The notes beneath the pieces were generated by a model that saw only the letters and a program-made list of their open reading frames with translations, was not told where the DNA came from and did no database searches. Position numbers and translations under genes: made by a program. 64,000 nucleotides of DNA from Neomoorella carbonis (GTDB lineage: Bacteria; Bacillota; DSM-521; Neomoorellales; Neomoorellaceae): the NCBI RefSeq assembly GCF_045278715.1, contig NZ_CP136420.1:186001-250000 (forward strand), written 5' to 3'. The number at the start of each line of letters is the position of its first letter. Position 1 is the first letter of the stretch. This document shows positions 53,493 through 62,013 of the stretch, one piece after another.

Positions 53493-54369
53493 AACGGCTG
53501 GCTATTTCTTCAAGCAGGCCGGCATATCTCTGTGGCGCAATTTCTGGATGAGTTTAGCGGCGGTGGCCAGCGTGGCCATCTCCATGTTTCTCCTGGGAGC
53601 CTTTTTGCTTCTGGTCTTTAATGTCAACTATATTGCCTCTAGCCTCCAGTCCAATGTTGAAATCGCCGTTTTTCTCCAGGTTGATACCCCCCGCCAGGAA
53701 GCTTACCAGATCCGGGACCAGGTCAAGGCCATGCCCGGCGTGACGGAGGTAACCCTGGTACCTAAAGAAGAAGGTTTGAAGCAATTAAGCCAGCAATTTG
53801 GCGGCGAAGAGGAACTCTTAGGGGCTACTGGCGGCGTCAACCCCCTGCCCGACTATTTGCGGGTCCGGGTGGCCGACCCGGAAACCATTCATGAAGTGGC
53901 GCGGGCCATTGCAAACCTGCCGGGGGTGGAAAAGGTAAATTACGGCCAGGAGGTTGTCGAACGCCTTTTTGCGGTGGTGCGCTGGCTGCGCTGGCTGGGA
54001 GCGGGTATTGTCCTCATCCTGGGACTGGGAGCCCTCTTCCTGATAATCATCACCATCCGCCTGACGGTTTACTCCCGCCGGCGGGAAATCAGCATCATGA
54101 AGTATGTCGGCGCCACCGACTGGTTTATTCGCTGGCCCTTTTTCCTGGAAGGCCTTTTTTTAGGGCTGGCGGGTTCAGGGTGTGCGGCCCTGGCTGTTTA
54201 TGCCGGTTACAGCCTGCTCTTAACCAGGGCGGGAGCGGCCCTGGTTTTCATACCCCTCCTCAATGACCGGGGACTGTTGTTGAACAGCGTTTTAAGCCTG
54301 GTGGCCGGGGGTGCCCTGGTAGGTGCCGTGGGCAGCCTTCTTTCCATCAGGCGTTTCCTAAAAGCCTGA
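53482..54369 (+). CDS. ftsX: cell division permease-like FtsX
   Basis: 295 residues from ATG 53482, inside the ftsE end. Four membrane segments with a large extracytoplasmic loop after the first (ASLQSNVEIAVFLQVDTPRQ... EEGLKQLSQQFG), then LFLIIITIRLTVYSRRREIS and two C-terminal segments. The extracellular loop is the usual docking site for hydrolase activators such as the M23 protein encoded next. Confidence 0.95.
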   Translation: MKLRTAGYFFKQAGISLWRNFWMSLAAVASVAISMFLLGAFLLLVFNVNYIASSLQSNVEIAVFLQVDTPRQEAYQIRDQVKAMPGVTEVTLVPKEEGLKQLSQQFGGEEELLGATGGVNPLPDYLRVRVADPETIHEVARAIANLPGVEKVNYGQEVVERLFAVVRWLRWLGAGIVLILGLGALFLIIITIRLTVYSRRREISIMKYVGATDWFIRWPFFLEGLFLGLAGSGCAALAVYAGYSLLLTRAGAALVFIPLLNDRGLLLNSVLSLVAGGALVGAVGSLLSIRRFLKA

Positions 54370-54394
54370 CCAAACAGAGAAGGGAGGTGAAGCC

Positions 54395-55528
54395 ATGCGC
54401 GGTAAAATTACGGCATGGTTGGTGCTGGCAGTTTTTGCCATGGGTATGGCGCCGGCCTACGGTGCTACCATTGATGAACTGAAAAAGCAGCAGCAGCAAA
54501 TCCAGCAGAATATCGAGGAACAGCAAAGGCTCCTGGAGCAGAAGAATGATGAAGGGGAAGCCCTCCTGCGGCAGCTGCAGCAATTGGAACAGGAGATCAA
54601 GGAAAAAGAGGCCCAGATAGCCAGGCTGGACCGGGAACTGGAGGCAGCCCAGGAAAACGTCCGTAAGGTGACGGCTGAGCTCCAGCAGGCCGAAGCGGCC
54701 CAGGAAAAACGCATGGATATATTGCGAGCACGCCTCAAGGATATTTACCAGGTGGGCCAGGTAAATTACCTGGAAGTCCTCCTCCAATCCACCAGCCTGG
54801 AAGATTTCCTGGTGCGTATGGAACTCCTGGCCAAGATTGCCCAGGGTGATATGAAGCTCGTACAGGAAATCAAGGCTGAAAGGGAAAAGATTGCCGCTCG
54901 GAAGGCGGAGCTGGAAGCCGAGCGGGATAAGATCGCCCAGCTTCGGCGCCAGGCCGACGGTGAGCGGGTGCAACTGGCTTCCCGCCAGGAAAGCCGGCGC
55001 CAGCTGCTGGCCCAGGTCGAGGCGGAGAAAAAGCGGGTCGCTGCGGCCCTGGATGAAATGGAAGCCCTGGCCCGTCAGATTGCCGCCAAAATCCGGGCCG
55101 AGCAGGCCAAAAGCAAGCGCCAGCTGGCACCTGGCGGCACTAAAGGCATGCTCTGGCCGCTGCCGGGGTATACGGATATTTCTTCTCCCTTTGGCTGGCG
55201 CATCCATCCCCTGCTGAAGACCAGTCGCTTCCATGACGGCATTGATCTCCCGGCTCCTGCCGGAACGGAGATCATTGCCCCGCTAGACGGCCAGGTCATA
55301 TCTACCGGCTACCTGGGGGGGTACGGTAATCACATTGTCATCGACCATGGCGGGGGATTGTCCACCATGTACGCCCACCTGTCGGCGATCCTGGTCCGGG
55401 ATGGCCAGGAGGTCAAGAAAGGCCAGGTAATTGGCCGAGTAGGTTCAACGGGTTGGAGTACAGGCCCCCATCTCCACTTTATGGTCCTCCTCCAGGGTGA
55501 GCCCACCAACCCCATGAATTATTACTAA
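54395..55528 (+). CDS. EnvC-like coiled-coil M23 peptidase
   Basis: 377 residues. Signal peptide (ITAWLVLAVFAMGMAPAYGA), a coiled coil of about 220 residues (rich in Gln/Glu heptads), then an M23/LytM domain: HPLLKTSRFHDGIDLP and STGPHLHF contain the Zn-binding His/Asp set, so it may be a real endopeptidase. Located 25 bp after ftsX with a GGGAGGTG site. It is the likely FtsEX-controlled hydrolase or activator, like EnvC/CwlO functions elsewhere. Confidence 0.93.
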   Translation: MRGKITAWLVLAVFAMGMAPAYGATIDELKKQQQQIQQNIEEQQRLLEQKNDEGEALLRQLQQLEQEIKEKEAQIARLDRELEAAQENVRKVTAELQQAEAAQEKRMDILRARLKDIYQVGQVNYLEVLLQSTSLEDFLVRMELLAKIAQGDMKLVQEIKAEREKIAARKAELEAERDKIAQLRRQADGERVQLASRQESRRQLLAQVEAEKKRVAAALDEMEALARQIAAKIRAEQAKSKRQLAPGGTKGMLWPLPGYTDISSPFGWRIHPLLKTSRFHDGIDLPAPAGTEIIAPLDGQVISTGYLGGYGNHIVIDHGGGLSTMYAHLSAILVRDGQEVKKGQVIGRVGSTGWSTGPHLHFMVLLQGEPTNPMNYY

Positions 55529-55585
55529 TCCTTACTCTTCCTACATATAATTGGGTAAGGATTAAGGTCAAGTTAAAAGCAGGCG

Positions 55586-56758
55586 GTGGTTGGCTTGCCA
55601 AAGATATGGCGGCAGGTTAAGAGCGGGTTAGTGGCTTTCTGTGTCCTTGTCACCCTTACTCTGGGGCTGGGAGTGGTCACCCACTTTCAGGAAGTTCAGC
55701 AGCTGGTTAAGACCTATGCCCTGCTGCGTTTTCAGGCGCTGGAGCCCATCAACACGGACAAGCTCATGGAGGGGGCCATCAGGGGCATGGTTGATGCCCT
55801 TGATGACCCTTATTCTACATATCTTGACGCTAAAACCTACCGGCACCTCCAGGAAAGCGTTAGCGGCAGTTACGGCGGCGTCGGCCTTCTTATCACTCTG
55901 GATGATAAGGATAAGAGGTTGATGGTGGTTTCTCCTTTTAAGGGTACGCCGGCCCAGCGGGCGGGGATTAAAAGCCGGGATTATATCTTGGCCATCGACG
56001 GCCGCGATACCACCGGCATGGACCTGGAGACGGCCGCCAACCTGATGCAGGGGCAGCCTGGTACCCGGGTCGAACTCACTATCCTCTCTGCAGGCGAGAG
56101 CAATCCCCGTAAGGTAACCCTGACCAGGGAGATTATCAAGGTGCCGACGGTGGACGGCAAAATACTCCCCGGCCATCCCGACACCGGTTATATCAGCCTG
56201 ACCATGTTCAATGAACAGACGGCCGGTGATCTGGGCCGGCAGCTGGACGAGCTGCGCCGGCAGGGGATGCAGAAGTTGATCCTTGATTTGCGCAATAATC
56301 CCGGCGGCGCCCTGCCGGCAGCCGTCGATGTAGCCAGTTATTTTGTGGCCGAGGGGCCGGTGGTTTATATCGCCGACCAGAAAAATACCGAAGCCCTCAT
56401 GGCGCGGGGGTATGCCCGGCCCCTGCCCCTGGTGGTCCTGGTGAATAAAGGCAGCGCCAGCGCGGCGGAGATTGTGGCCGGGGCCATTAAGGATACGCGC
56501 AGCGGCATCCTGGTGGGCGAAACGACCTTTGGTAAAGGTATAGTACAGACGATCTTCCCTTTACCCGGCGGCGCCGCGGTGAAGATTACCACCCACAAAT
56601 ACTTAACGCCGGGGAAGCAGGATATAAATAAGAAGGGGATTACCCCCGATTACGTAGTCCCCATGGATCCCCAGCTGGAACAGCAGGTCCTGGCCCGCGC
56701 TCCGGACCTGGAGCGGGATGTCCAGTTGCAGAAGGCGCTGGAGGTGCTGGGGAAATAG
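55586..56758 (+). CDS. S41 carboxyl-terminal processing protease (CtpB-like)
   Basis: 390 residues. N-terminal membrane anchor (GLVAFCVLVTLTLGLGVV), PDZ domain (about 95-170, SYGGVGLLITLDDKD, VSPFKGTPAQRAGIK), and an S41 core with NKGSASAAEIVAG (288-300, nucleophile Ser) and Lys317 in TTFGKG, the Ser/Lys dyad. Start GTG 55586 or TTG 55595. It cleaves exported protein C-termini; CtpB in Bacillus acts in sporulation signalling. Terminal gene of the FtsEX module. Confidence 0.93.
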   Translation: MVGLPKIWRQVKSGLVAFCVLVTLTLGLGVVTHFQEVQQLVKTYALLRFQALEPINTDKLMEGAIRGMVDALDDPYSTYLDAKTYRHLQESVSGSYGGVGLLITLDDKDKRLMVVSPFKGTPAQRAGIKSRDYILAIDGRDTTGMDLETAANLMQGQPGTRVELTILSAGESNPRKVTLTREIIKVPTVDGKILPGHPDTGYISLTMFNEQTAGDLGRQLDELRRQGMQKLILDLRNNPGGALPAAVDVASYFVAEGPVVYIADQKNTEALMARGYARPLPLVVLVNKGSASAAEIVAGAIKDTRSGILVGETTFGKGIVQTIFPLPGGAAVKITTHKYLTPGKQDINKKGITPDYVVPMDPQLEQQVLARAPDLERDVQLQKALEVLGK

Positions 56759-56840
56759 GGTATACTCCGGAAAGAATCTCGAGAACCCAGTGACCGGCGG
56801 CAGGGCAGATAATTATTCGGAAGAGAAAAAGGACTTCCCC

Positions 56841-56881
56841 GGGGGCACATGTTATAATTTTAGATAGTGCCCCCCTTTTTT
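56841..56881 (+). terminator. terminator with a TATAAT-containing loop
   Basis: GGGGGCAC (56841-56848) pairs with GTGCCCCC (56868-56875), then TTTTTT. The 19-nt loop holds TATAAT, so a promoter for the next gene could overlap the terminator. Confidence 0.6.
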
Positions 56882-56911
56882 ATAACCGGCACAGGGAGGA
56901 GGAAAACTGAT

Positions 56912-57469
56912 ATGCGCCGTATCCTTTTTGTCATCGACATGCAGAATGATTTTGTCGCCGAAGGTGGGGCTTTAAGTTTTCCCGCTGCCAGGGAAATAAT
57001 ACCTTTTATAACAAGCAAAGTGAAAGAAGCCCTGTCCCAGGGGCAGGAAGTGCTTTTTACCCTTGATACCCATGTTCCCGGTGACGCCGAATTTCAAAAA
57101 TTCCCGCCCCATTGTTTAGAGGGAACCCCCGGCCAGGCCCTGATACCTGAGTTACAGGCGCTAATTGCGCCTTATGAGAAGACTGGGCAGATTAAATTTC
57201 TCAAGAAGAACCGCTATAGCGCTTTCTTTAACACAGATTTAGATGTCTGGCTGGGGCTAACGCCGGGCAGTTCTAAGGAAAAAGTAAGCCAGGTCGAACT
57301 GGTGGGCGTGTGCACCAACATTTGCTGCTTCTATACGGCAGAAGAGCTCGCCAACCGCGACATTCCTGTTAAAGCCTTTGCCCGGGGCATGGCTTCCTTC
57401 GACTCTGCCGCGCATAGATTTGCCCTGGAACAGATGCAGAGCATTTTAGGTATCCAGGTAGTCGCATAA
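56912..57469 (+). CDS. isochorismatase-fold cysteine hydrolase
   Basis: 185 residues from ATG 56912 (GGGAGGAGGAAAAC upstream). Asp9 (VIDMQNDF), a Lys in FLKKNRYSAF (98-99) and Cys138 (GVCTNICCF) are in the order of the isochorismatase/nicotinamidase triad. DTHVP with HCLEGTPG suggests the metal-binding Asp/His of nicotinamidases. Likely hydrolyses an amide such as nicotinamide; precise substrate open. RtcB follows 68 bp later. Confidence 0.88.
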   Translation: MRRILFVIDMQNDFVAEGGALSFPAAREIIPFITSKVKEALSQGQEVLFTLDTHVPGDAEFQKFPPHCLEGTPGQALIPELQALIAPYEKTGQIKFLKKNRYSAFFNTDLDVWLGLTPGSSKEKVSQVELVGVCTNICCFYTAEELANRDIPVKAFARGMASFDSAAHRFALEQMQSILGIQVVA

Positions 57470-57537
57470 AGGTTCGGAATAATCATGAGGCCGGCCATTT
57501 GGTACAAAGCACAGGACGGCTTCTGGAGCAGGTAGCC

Positions 57538-58971
57538 ATGAGGGAAAAGCTTAAAAAAGTAGATCTAAATTGTTATGTATATCGCGGAGAAGACAGCCCG
57601 GTAGCGATTCATGTTTACCTGAGTGAAAAACTCCTGGCCGCTTTTACGGAGACTGAGGCCCTGGAGCAGCTTTATAATGCCTCCCTTTTACCCGGGGTAG
57701 TGGGGCCGGTCATCGGCATGCCCGATATCCATACCGGCTACGGCCTGCCCATCGGCGGGGTGATGGCTGCCGACTATGAGCGTGGCGTCGTCTCCGCCGG
57801 GGCGGTGGGGATGGACATCAACTGCGGCGTGCGATTATTGACTACGAGAATCCCGGCCGCAGCTATAGATCGGGCTATACTTACCAAACTGCTGGCGGCC
57901 ATGGCCCGGCGGGTTCCGGCGGGGGTGGGGCGTGTCAGCCAGGTCAAAGAACTGCGCCAGGCCAGCCTGGAAGCCGTTGCCGCCGGCGGCGCTGGATACT
58001 TCATCCAGGAGGGTTTTGGTCGCCGGGAAGATAGGGAGAGAATAGAAGACGGCGGTTGCCTCCCGGGTGCCGACGTGGCTGCCGTGAGCAAGGCGGCGCG
58101 GGAGCGGGCCGACCAGCTGGCCACCATCGGCGGCGGCAATCACTTTGTAGAAATCGGCAAGGTGGCGGCCGTCCTGGAGGAGGGCCTGGCCGGCAGGTTC
58201 GGGCTCCATAAAGACCACCTCTACATTTTAATCCATACCGGCAGCCGGGGCTTAGGCCACCAGATCTGCACCGATTACAGCAACCTCATGTGGGCCAATG
58301 CGGAACGAAACGGCACGCCGGCGCCGGTCAAGGGCCTGGCCTGCGCCCCCATCCCTTCGCGCGACGGCCAGAATTACCTCAAGGCCATGGCCCTGGCTGC
58401 CAATTACGCTTTCGCCAACCGCCAGCTCATCACCCACTTTGTCCGGGAAGCCTTTGTTGAAGTTTTAAAAAAGCCGGAGGAAGAACTGGGCCTGGACCTT
58501 CTCTATGACGTGGCTCATAACATTGCCAAAAAAGAAAAGCATGGCGCAAGGTGGCTCTTAGTCCACCGCAAGGGGGCGACCCGGGCCCTGCCCGCAGGGC
58601 ATGGGGATAACCCCCGCTGTTATATGGCAACCGGGCACCCGGCCATCATCCCGGGGAGCATGGGCACCGCCTCCTATGTAGTGGTAGGGACCGGCGCAAT
58701 AGGGAAGACCTTCTGCTCGGTCAACCACGGCGCCGGCCGGGTTATGTCCCGTAAAAAAGCCCGGCAGGAATTTTCCCGGGAGGATTTATTGAACCAGATC
58801 GGCGGTGTCGTTGTCGCTGCCAGGGACATCAACTTTTTAAAAGATGAAGCGCCCTTGGCCTATAAAGATATCGATGCGGTTGTCGCCACCCTGGCCGCGG
58901 CCGGGCTGACCCGGCCGGTGGCCAGGCTGCAGCCCCTGGGAGTGCTGAAGGGTGAAGGGGAGGAAGCCTGA
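57538..58971 (+). CDS. rtcB: RtcB-type RNA ligase
   Basis: 477 residues from ATG 57538 (GGAGCAGG upstream). Metal-binding GMDINCGVRLL (Asp, Cys), GGGNHFVEIG, HTGSRGLGH and the guanylylated-His region SVNHGAGRVMSR identify the RtcB/HSPC117 family, which seals 2',3'-cyclic phosphate or 3'-phosphate RNA ends to 5'-OH using GTP. No archease or RtcA gene is nearby. Function in bacterial RNA repair is inferred from the family. Confidence 0.94.
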   Translation: MREKLKKVDLNCYVYRGEDSPVAIHVYLSEKLLAAFTETEALEQLYNASLLPGVVGPVIGMPDIHTGYGLPIGGVMAADYERGVVSAGAVGMDINCGVRLLTTRIPAAAIDRAILTKLLAAMARRVPAGVGRVSQVKELRQASLEAVAAGGAGYFIQEGFGRREDRERIEDGGCLPGADVAAVSKAARERADQLATIGGGNHFVEIGKVAAVLEEGLAGRFGLHKDHLYILIHTGSRGLGHQICTDYSNLMWANAERNGTPAPVKGLACAPIPSRDGQNYLKAMALAANYAFANRQLITHFVREAFVEVLKKPEEELGLDLLYDVAHNIAKKEKHGARWLLVHRKGATRALPAGHGDNPRCYMATGHPAIIPGSMGTASYVVVGTGAIGKTFCSVNHGAGRVMSRKKARQEFSREDLLNQIGGVVVAARDINFLKDEAPLAYKDIDAVVATLAAAGLTRPVARLQPLGVLKGEGEEA

Positions 58972-59122
58972 GCGAGGCGTGAAGTTAAATCCAACTTTAT
59001 GATACTTAAATGGTATAATAAATAAAAACCATATGGCTTAAGCAATGTTAACGGTAAGGCTGGCCCGGGGTAGTATACCCAGGGCCGCTGTGTTATAATA
59101 GCTCCCGGAAGGGGGAAGCGCC

Positions 59123-61117
59123 ATGCCACCCTTTGTCCTGAAGTCAGATTACCAGCCGCGGGGTGACCAGCCGCAGGCCATTGCCGCCCTGGTGGAGGGG
59201 CTGCAGAAAGGCTACCGCCACCAGACCCTGCTGGGGGCGACGGGTACCGGCAAGACCTACACCATGGCCCAGGTTATCCAGGCCGTGCAGCGGCCCACCC
59301 TGGTCCTGGCACCCAACAAGACTCTGGCGGCCCAGCTCTGCGGCGAGTTCAAGGAGTTTTTTCCCGACAACGCCGTCGAGTATTTTGTCAGCTACTACGA
59401 CTATTACCAGCCGGAGGCCTACGTGCCCCAGACGGATACCTATATCGAAAAGGACAGCTCCATCAACGACGAGATCGACAAGCTGCGCCACTCGGCTACC
59501 GCCGCCCTCTTTGAGCGGCGGGACGTCATCATTGTAGCCAGCGTTTCCTGTATCTACGGCCTGGGTTCGCCGGAGGACTACAGCACCCTGATGCTCTCCC
59601 TGCGGGAGGGCCAGGAATATGACCGGGATGCCATTTTGCGGAAGCTGGTGGACATCCAGTACAGCCGCAACGACTACGACTTCAAGCGGGGCACTTTCCG
59701 CGTCCACGGCGACGTGATTGAAATTTTCCCGGCTTCCTACCATGAGAAGGCCGTGCGGGTGGAAATGTTTGGCGATGAAATCGAGCGCCTGCTGGAGATC
59801 GACACCCTGACGGGGGAGATCCTGGCCCGGCGCCGGCATGTGGCCATCTTCCCGGCCAGCCACTATGTGGTAGAAGAAAGCAAGATGGAGCGGGCATTAA
59901 AAAGCATTGAGGCCGAACTGGAGGAACGCCTGCAGGAACTGCGGCGGCAGGGGAAGCTCCTGGAGGCCCAGCGCCTGGAGCAGCGGACCCGCTTTGACCT
60001 GGAGATGATGCGGGAAGTAGGCTTCTGTAAAGGCATCGAAAACTATTCCCGCCATCTGACCGGCCGGGCGCCGGGGGAGCCGCCCTATACCCTGCTGGAT
60101 TACTTTCCCGACGACTTCCTGTTGATCATCGATGAGTCCCATATCACCGTGCCCCAGATCGGCGGCATGTATGAAGGCGACCGTTCCCGCAAGCAGACTC
60201 TGGTAGATTATGGCTTTCGTTTGCCCTCGGCCCTGGACAACCGGCCCCTGACTTTTGAGGAATTCTGCCAGCGCATCAAGCAGGTAATCTATGTCTCAGC
60301 GACGCCGGGGCCCTATGAACTGGAACACTCGCAGCAGGTTGTGGAGCAGATCATCCGGCCCACCGGCCTGGTGGATCCCGAGATCATGGTGCGGCCGGTA
60401 AAGGGGCAGATTGACGACCTGGTGGGCGAGATAAATAAGCGGGTGGCCCGAAATGAGCGCGTCCTGGTGACGACCCTGACCAAGCGCATGGCCGAGGATC
60501 TAACCGATTACCTGCGGGAAGTAGGCATCAAGGTGCGTTACATGCACTCCGATATCGGCGCCATTGAGCGGATGGAGATCATCCGCGACCTGCGCCTGGG
60601 GGTTTTTGATGTCCTGGTGGGGATTAACCTGCTCCGGGAGGGGCTGGACCTGCCGGAGGTTTCCCTGGTGGCCATCCTGGATGCCGATAAGGAAGGCTTC
60701 CTGCGTTCGGAGCGCTCCCTGATCCAGACCATCGGCCGGGCCGCCCGTAACGCCAACGGCCAGGTCATCATGTACGCCGATACCATTACCGCCTCCATGC
60801 GGCGGGCCATAGATGAAACCAACCGCCGCCGCCAGGTGCAAATAGAGTACAACCGCCGGCACGGCATTATCCCCAGGACCGTCAGCAAACCGGTGCGGGA
60901 TATTATTGAAACCGCGGTGGCCGAGGAGCCGGCCAGGTACCAGGCGAGCCAATCTCAGGCTAAGGAAAAGCAAAAGGGCCGGTTTACGAAACGGGAGCTG
61001 AAGTCTCTCATCAGCCAGCTCGAGAAAGAGATGCGGGCGGCAGCCAAAAGGCTGGAATTTGAACGGGCCGCAGAACTGCGTGATGCCATCCTGGAACTAC
61101 GGCTACAAGCCGGTTAA
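59123..61117 (+). CDS. uvrB: excinuclease ABC subunit B
   Basis: 664 residues. Walker A GATGTGKT (38-45), the beta-hairpin YYDYYQPEAYVP, helicase motifs (IDESHITVPQ, ATPGPYELEHS, GINLLREGLDLPEV, QTIGRAARN) and a C-terminal UVR domain (ELKSLISQLEKEMRAAAKRL). Damage-verification subunit of nucleotide excision repair. Start ATG 59123 with GAAGGGGGAAG. Two TATAAT boxes lie in the 151-bp upstream gap (59020-59025 and 59094-59099); no clear LexA box was seen. Confidence 0.98.
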   Translation: MPPFVLKSDYQPRGDQPQAIAALVEGLQKGYRHQTLLGATGTGKTYTMAQVIQAVQRPTLVLAPNKTLAAQLCGEFKEFFPDNAVEYFVSYYDYYQPEAYVPQTDTYIEKDSSINDEIDKLRHSATAALFERRDVIIVASVSCIYGLGSPEDYSTLMLSLREGQEYDRDAILRKLVDIQYSRNDYDFKRGTFRVHGDVIEIFPASYHEKAVRVEMFGDEIERLLEIDTLTGEILARRRHVAIFPASHYVVEESKMERALKSIEAELEERLQELRRQGKLLEAQRLEQRTRFDLEMMREVGFCKGIENYSRHLTGRAPGEPPYTLLDYFPDDFLLIIDESHITVPQIGGMYEGDRSRKQTLVDYGFRLPSALDNRPLTFEEFCQRIKQVIYVSATPGPYELEHSQQVVEQIIRPTGLVDPEIMVRPVKGQIDDLVGEINKRVARNERVLVTTLTKRMAEDLTDYLREVGIKVRYMHSDIGAIERMEIIRDLRLGVFDVLVGINLLREGLDLPEVSLVAILDADKEGFLRSERSLIQTIGRAARNANGQVIMYADTITASMRRAIDETNRRRQVQIEYNRRHGIIPRTVSKPVRDIIETAVAEEPARYQASQSQAKEKQKGRFTKRELKSLISQLEKEMRAAAKRLEFERAAELRDAILELRLQAG

Positions 61118-61163
61118 ATTGAGGCGAGCTGCCGCATCCCGGGCACGGCAGGACAAGGTTTTA

Positions 61164-61637
61164 TCAACCCTCGACATAGAGGTCAAGTAGAATTACTTCC
61201 GGCATAGCTGCTACCGCTGTATTAATTTTAGACCAGGCATGATCATTACCGATAATTGCCCCACACCCGGCTGTTTTTGCTGTGGCAATAATAAGGGCGT
61301 CAGGAAGACGCAAGTTTGTTTTTGCCCTGATGGCTGCAGCCATTTGGCCAATCTGGCGCGAAATAGGGATTACCTTGAGACCTGGAAATTCGTGTAGGAA
61401 TAGTTTTACCATAGTTAACGCTTCTTTATTATCTTCCTTTAGAGGCCCAACCAAGAGTTCTGTTTCAGTAATTACAGAAATGACAGCTTCTAAATTTTGT
61501 TGTTCAAAAAGACCGAATAAAGGATTTAAGATAGTGTCGTAAGGGCTAATACCCTGCAAAAAATAGATTATGGTATTTGTATCGAGGAGTAAGCGCTGGA
61601 AACCGGCAATCTTGTTTAAGAAGGCGTCTTTTCCCAT
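61164..61637 (-). CDS. PIN domain toxin (VapC-like)
   Basis: 157 residues. PIN-domain acidic residues in LLLDTNTIIYF, ITETELLVGP, LPDALIIATA and IGNDHAWS. VapC-type toxins cut RNA, often initiator tRNA or rRNA. The start lies inside the antitoxin gene (22 bp overlap), the standard toxin-antitoxin layout. The N-terminal start is taken as ATG 61637; the region before residue 16 is unusual for PIN proteins. Confidence 0.88.
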   Translation of the reverse strand: MGKDAFLNKIAGFQRLLLDTNTIIYFLQGISPYDTILNPLFGLFEQQNLEAVISVITETELLVGPLKEDNKEALTMVKLFLHEFPGLKVIPISRQIGQMAAAIRAKTNLRLPDALIIATAKTAGCGAIIGNDHAWSKINTAVAAMPEVILLDLYVEG

Positions 61638-61873
61638 GTTTCGCGTTCCTTCCTGACATAGACGTCTATCTCTTCTTTGGTTTGGCCGTAGATACCCTTT
61701 AATGATCCGGCTAGCAATTCAGTATAACTTTTAGTTTTGGGCCAAATGATAAGCTTATCCCCATGTACTTCCAACAATAATTTTTGTCCCGGCTGGATAC
61801 CAAGCTTTTTATAAATGGCGGCGGGTATGGTTATTTGGCGCTTACTGGAAATTTTTATGATGGCTTGATCCAT
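61616..61873 (-). CDS. AbrB/SpoVT-type antitoxin
   Basis: 85 residues. The swapped-hairpin DNA-binding motif is AIIKISSKRQITIPAAIYKKLGIQPGQKLLLEV, followed by a linker and a toxin-neutralising helix rich in acidic and aromatic residues (EEIDVYVRKERETWEK). Start ATG 61873 with GGAGGAAAT upstream. It should repress its own operon. Confidence 0.9.
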   Translation of the reverse strand: MDQAIIKISSKRQITIPAAIYKKLGIQPGQKLLLEVHGDKLIIWPKTKSYTELLAGSLKGIYGQTKEEIDVYVRKERETWEKTPS

Positions 61874-62013
61874 TTTATTTCCTCCAAATCATTTTCTTAC
61901 TTACTATTATACGACCGGTAAGTGGTTTTGACAACAACTTACCCGATAAAAAGATTTTTTAATTCTGGCTGTCAGGTAGCGGGGAAAGGTGCTAAAATAA
62001 TTATGGGTGATTA

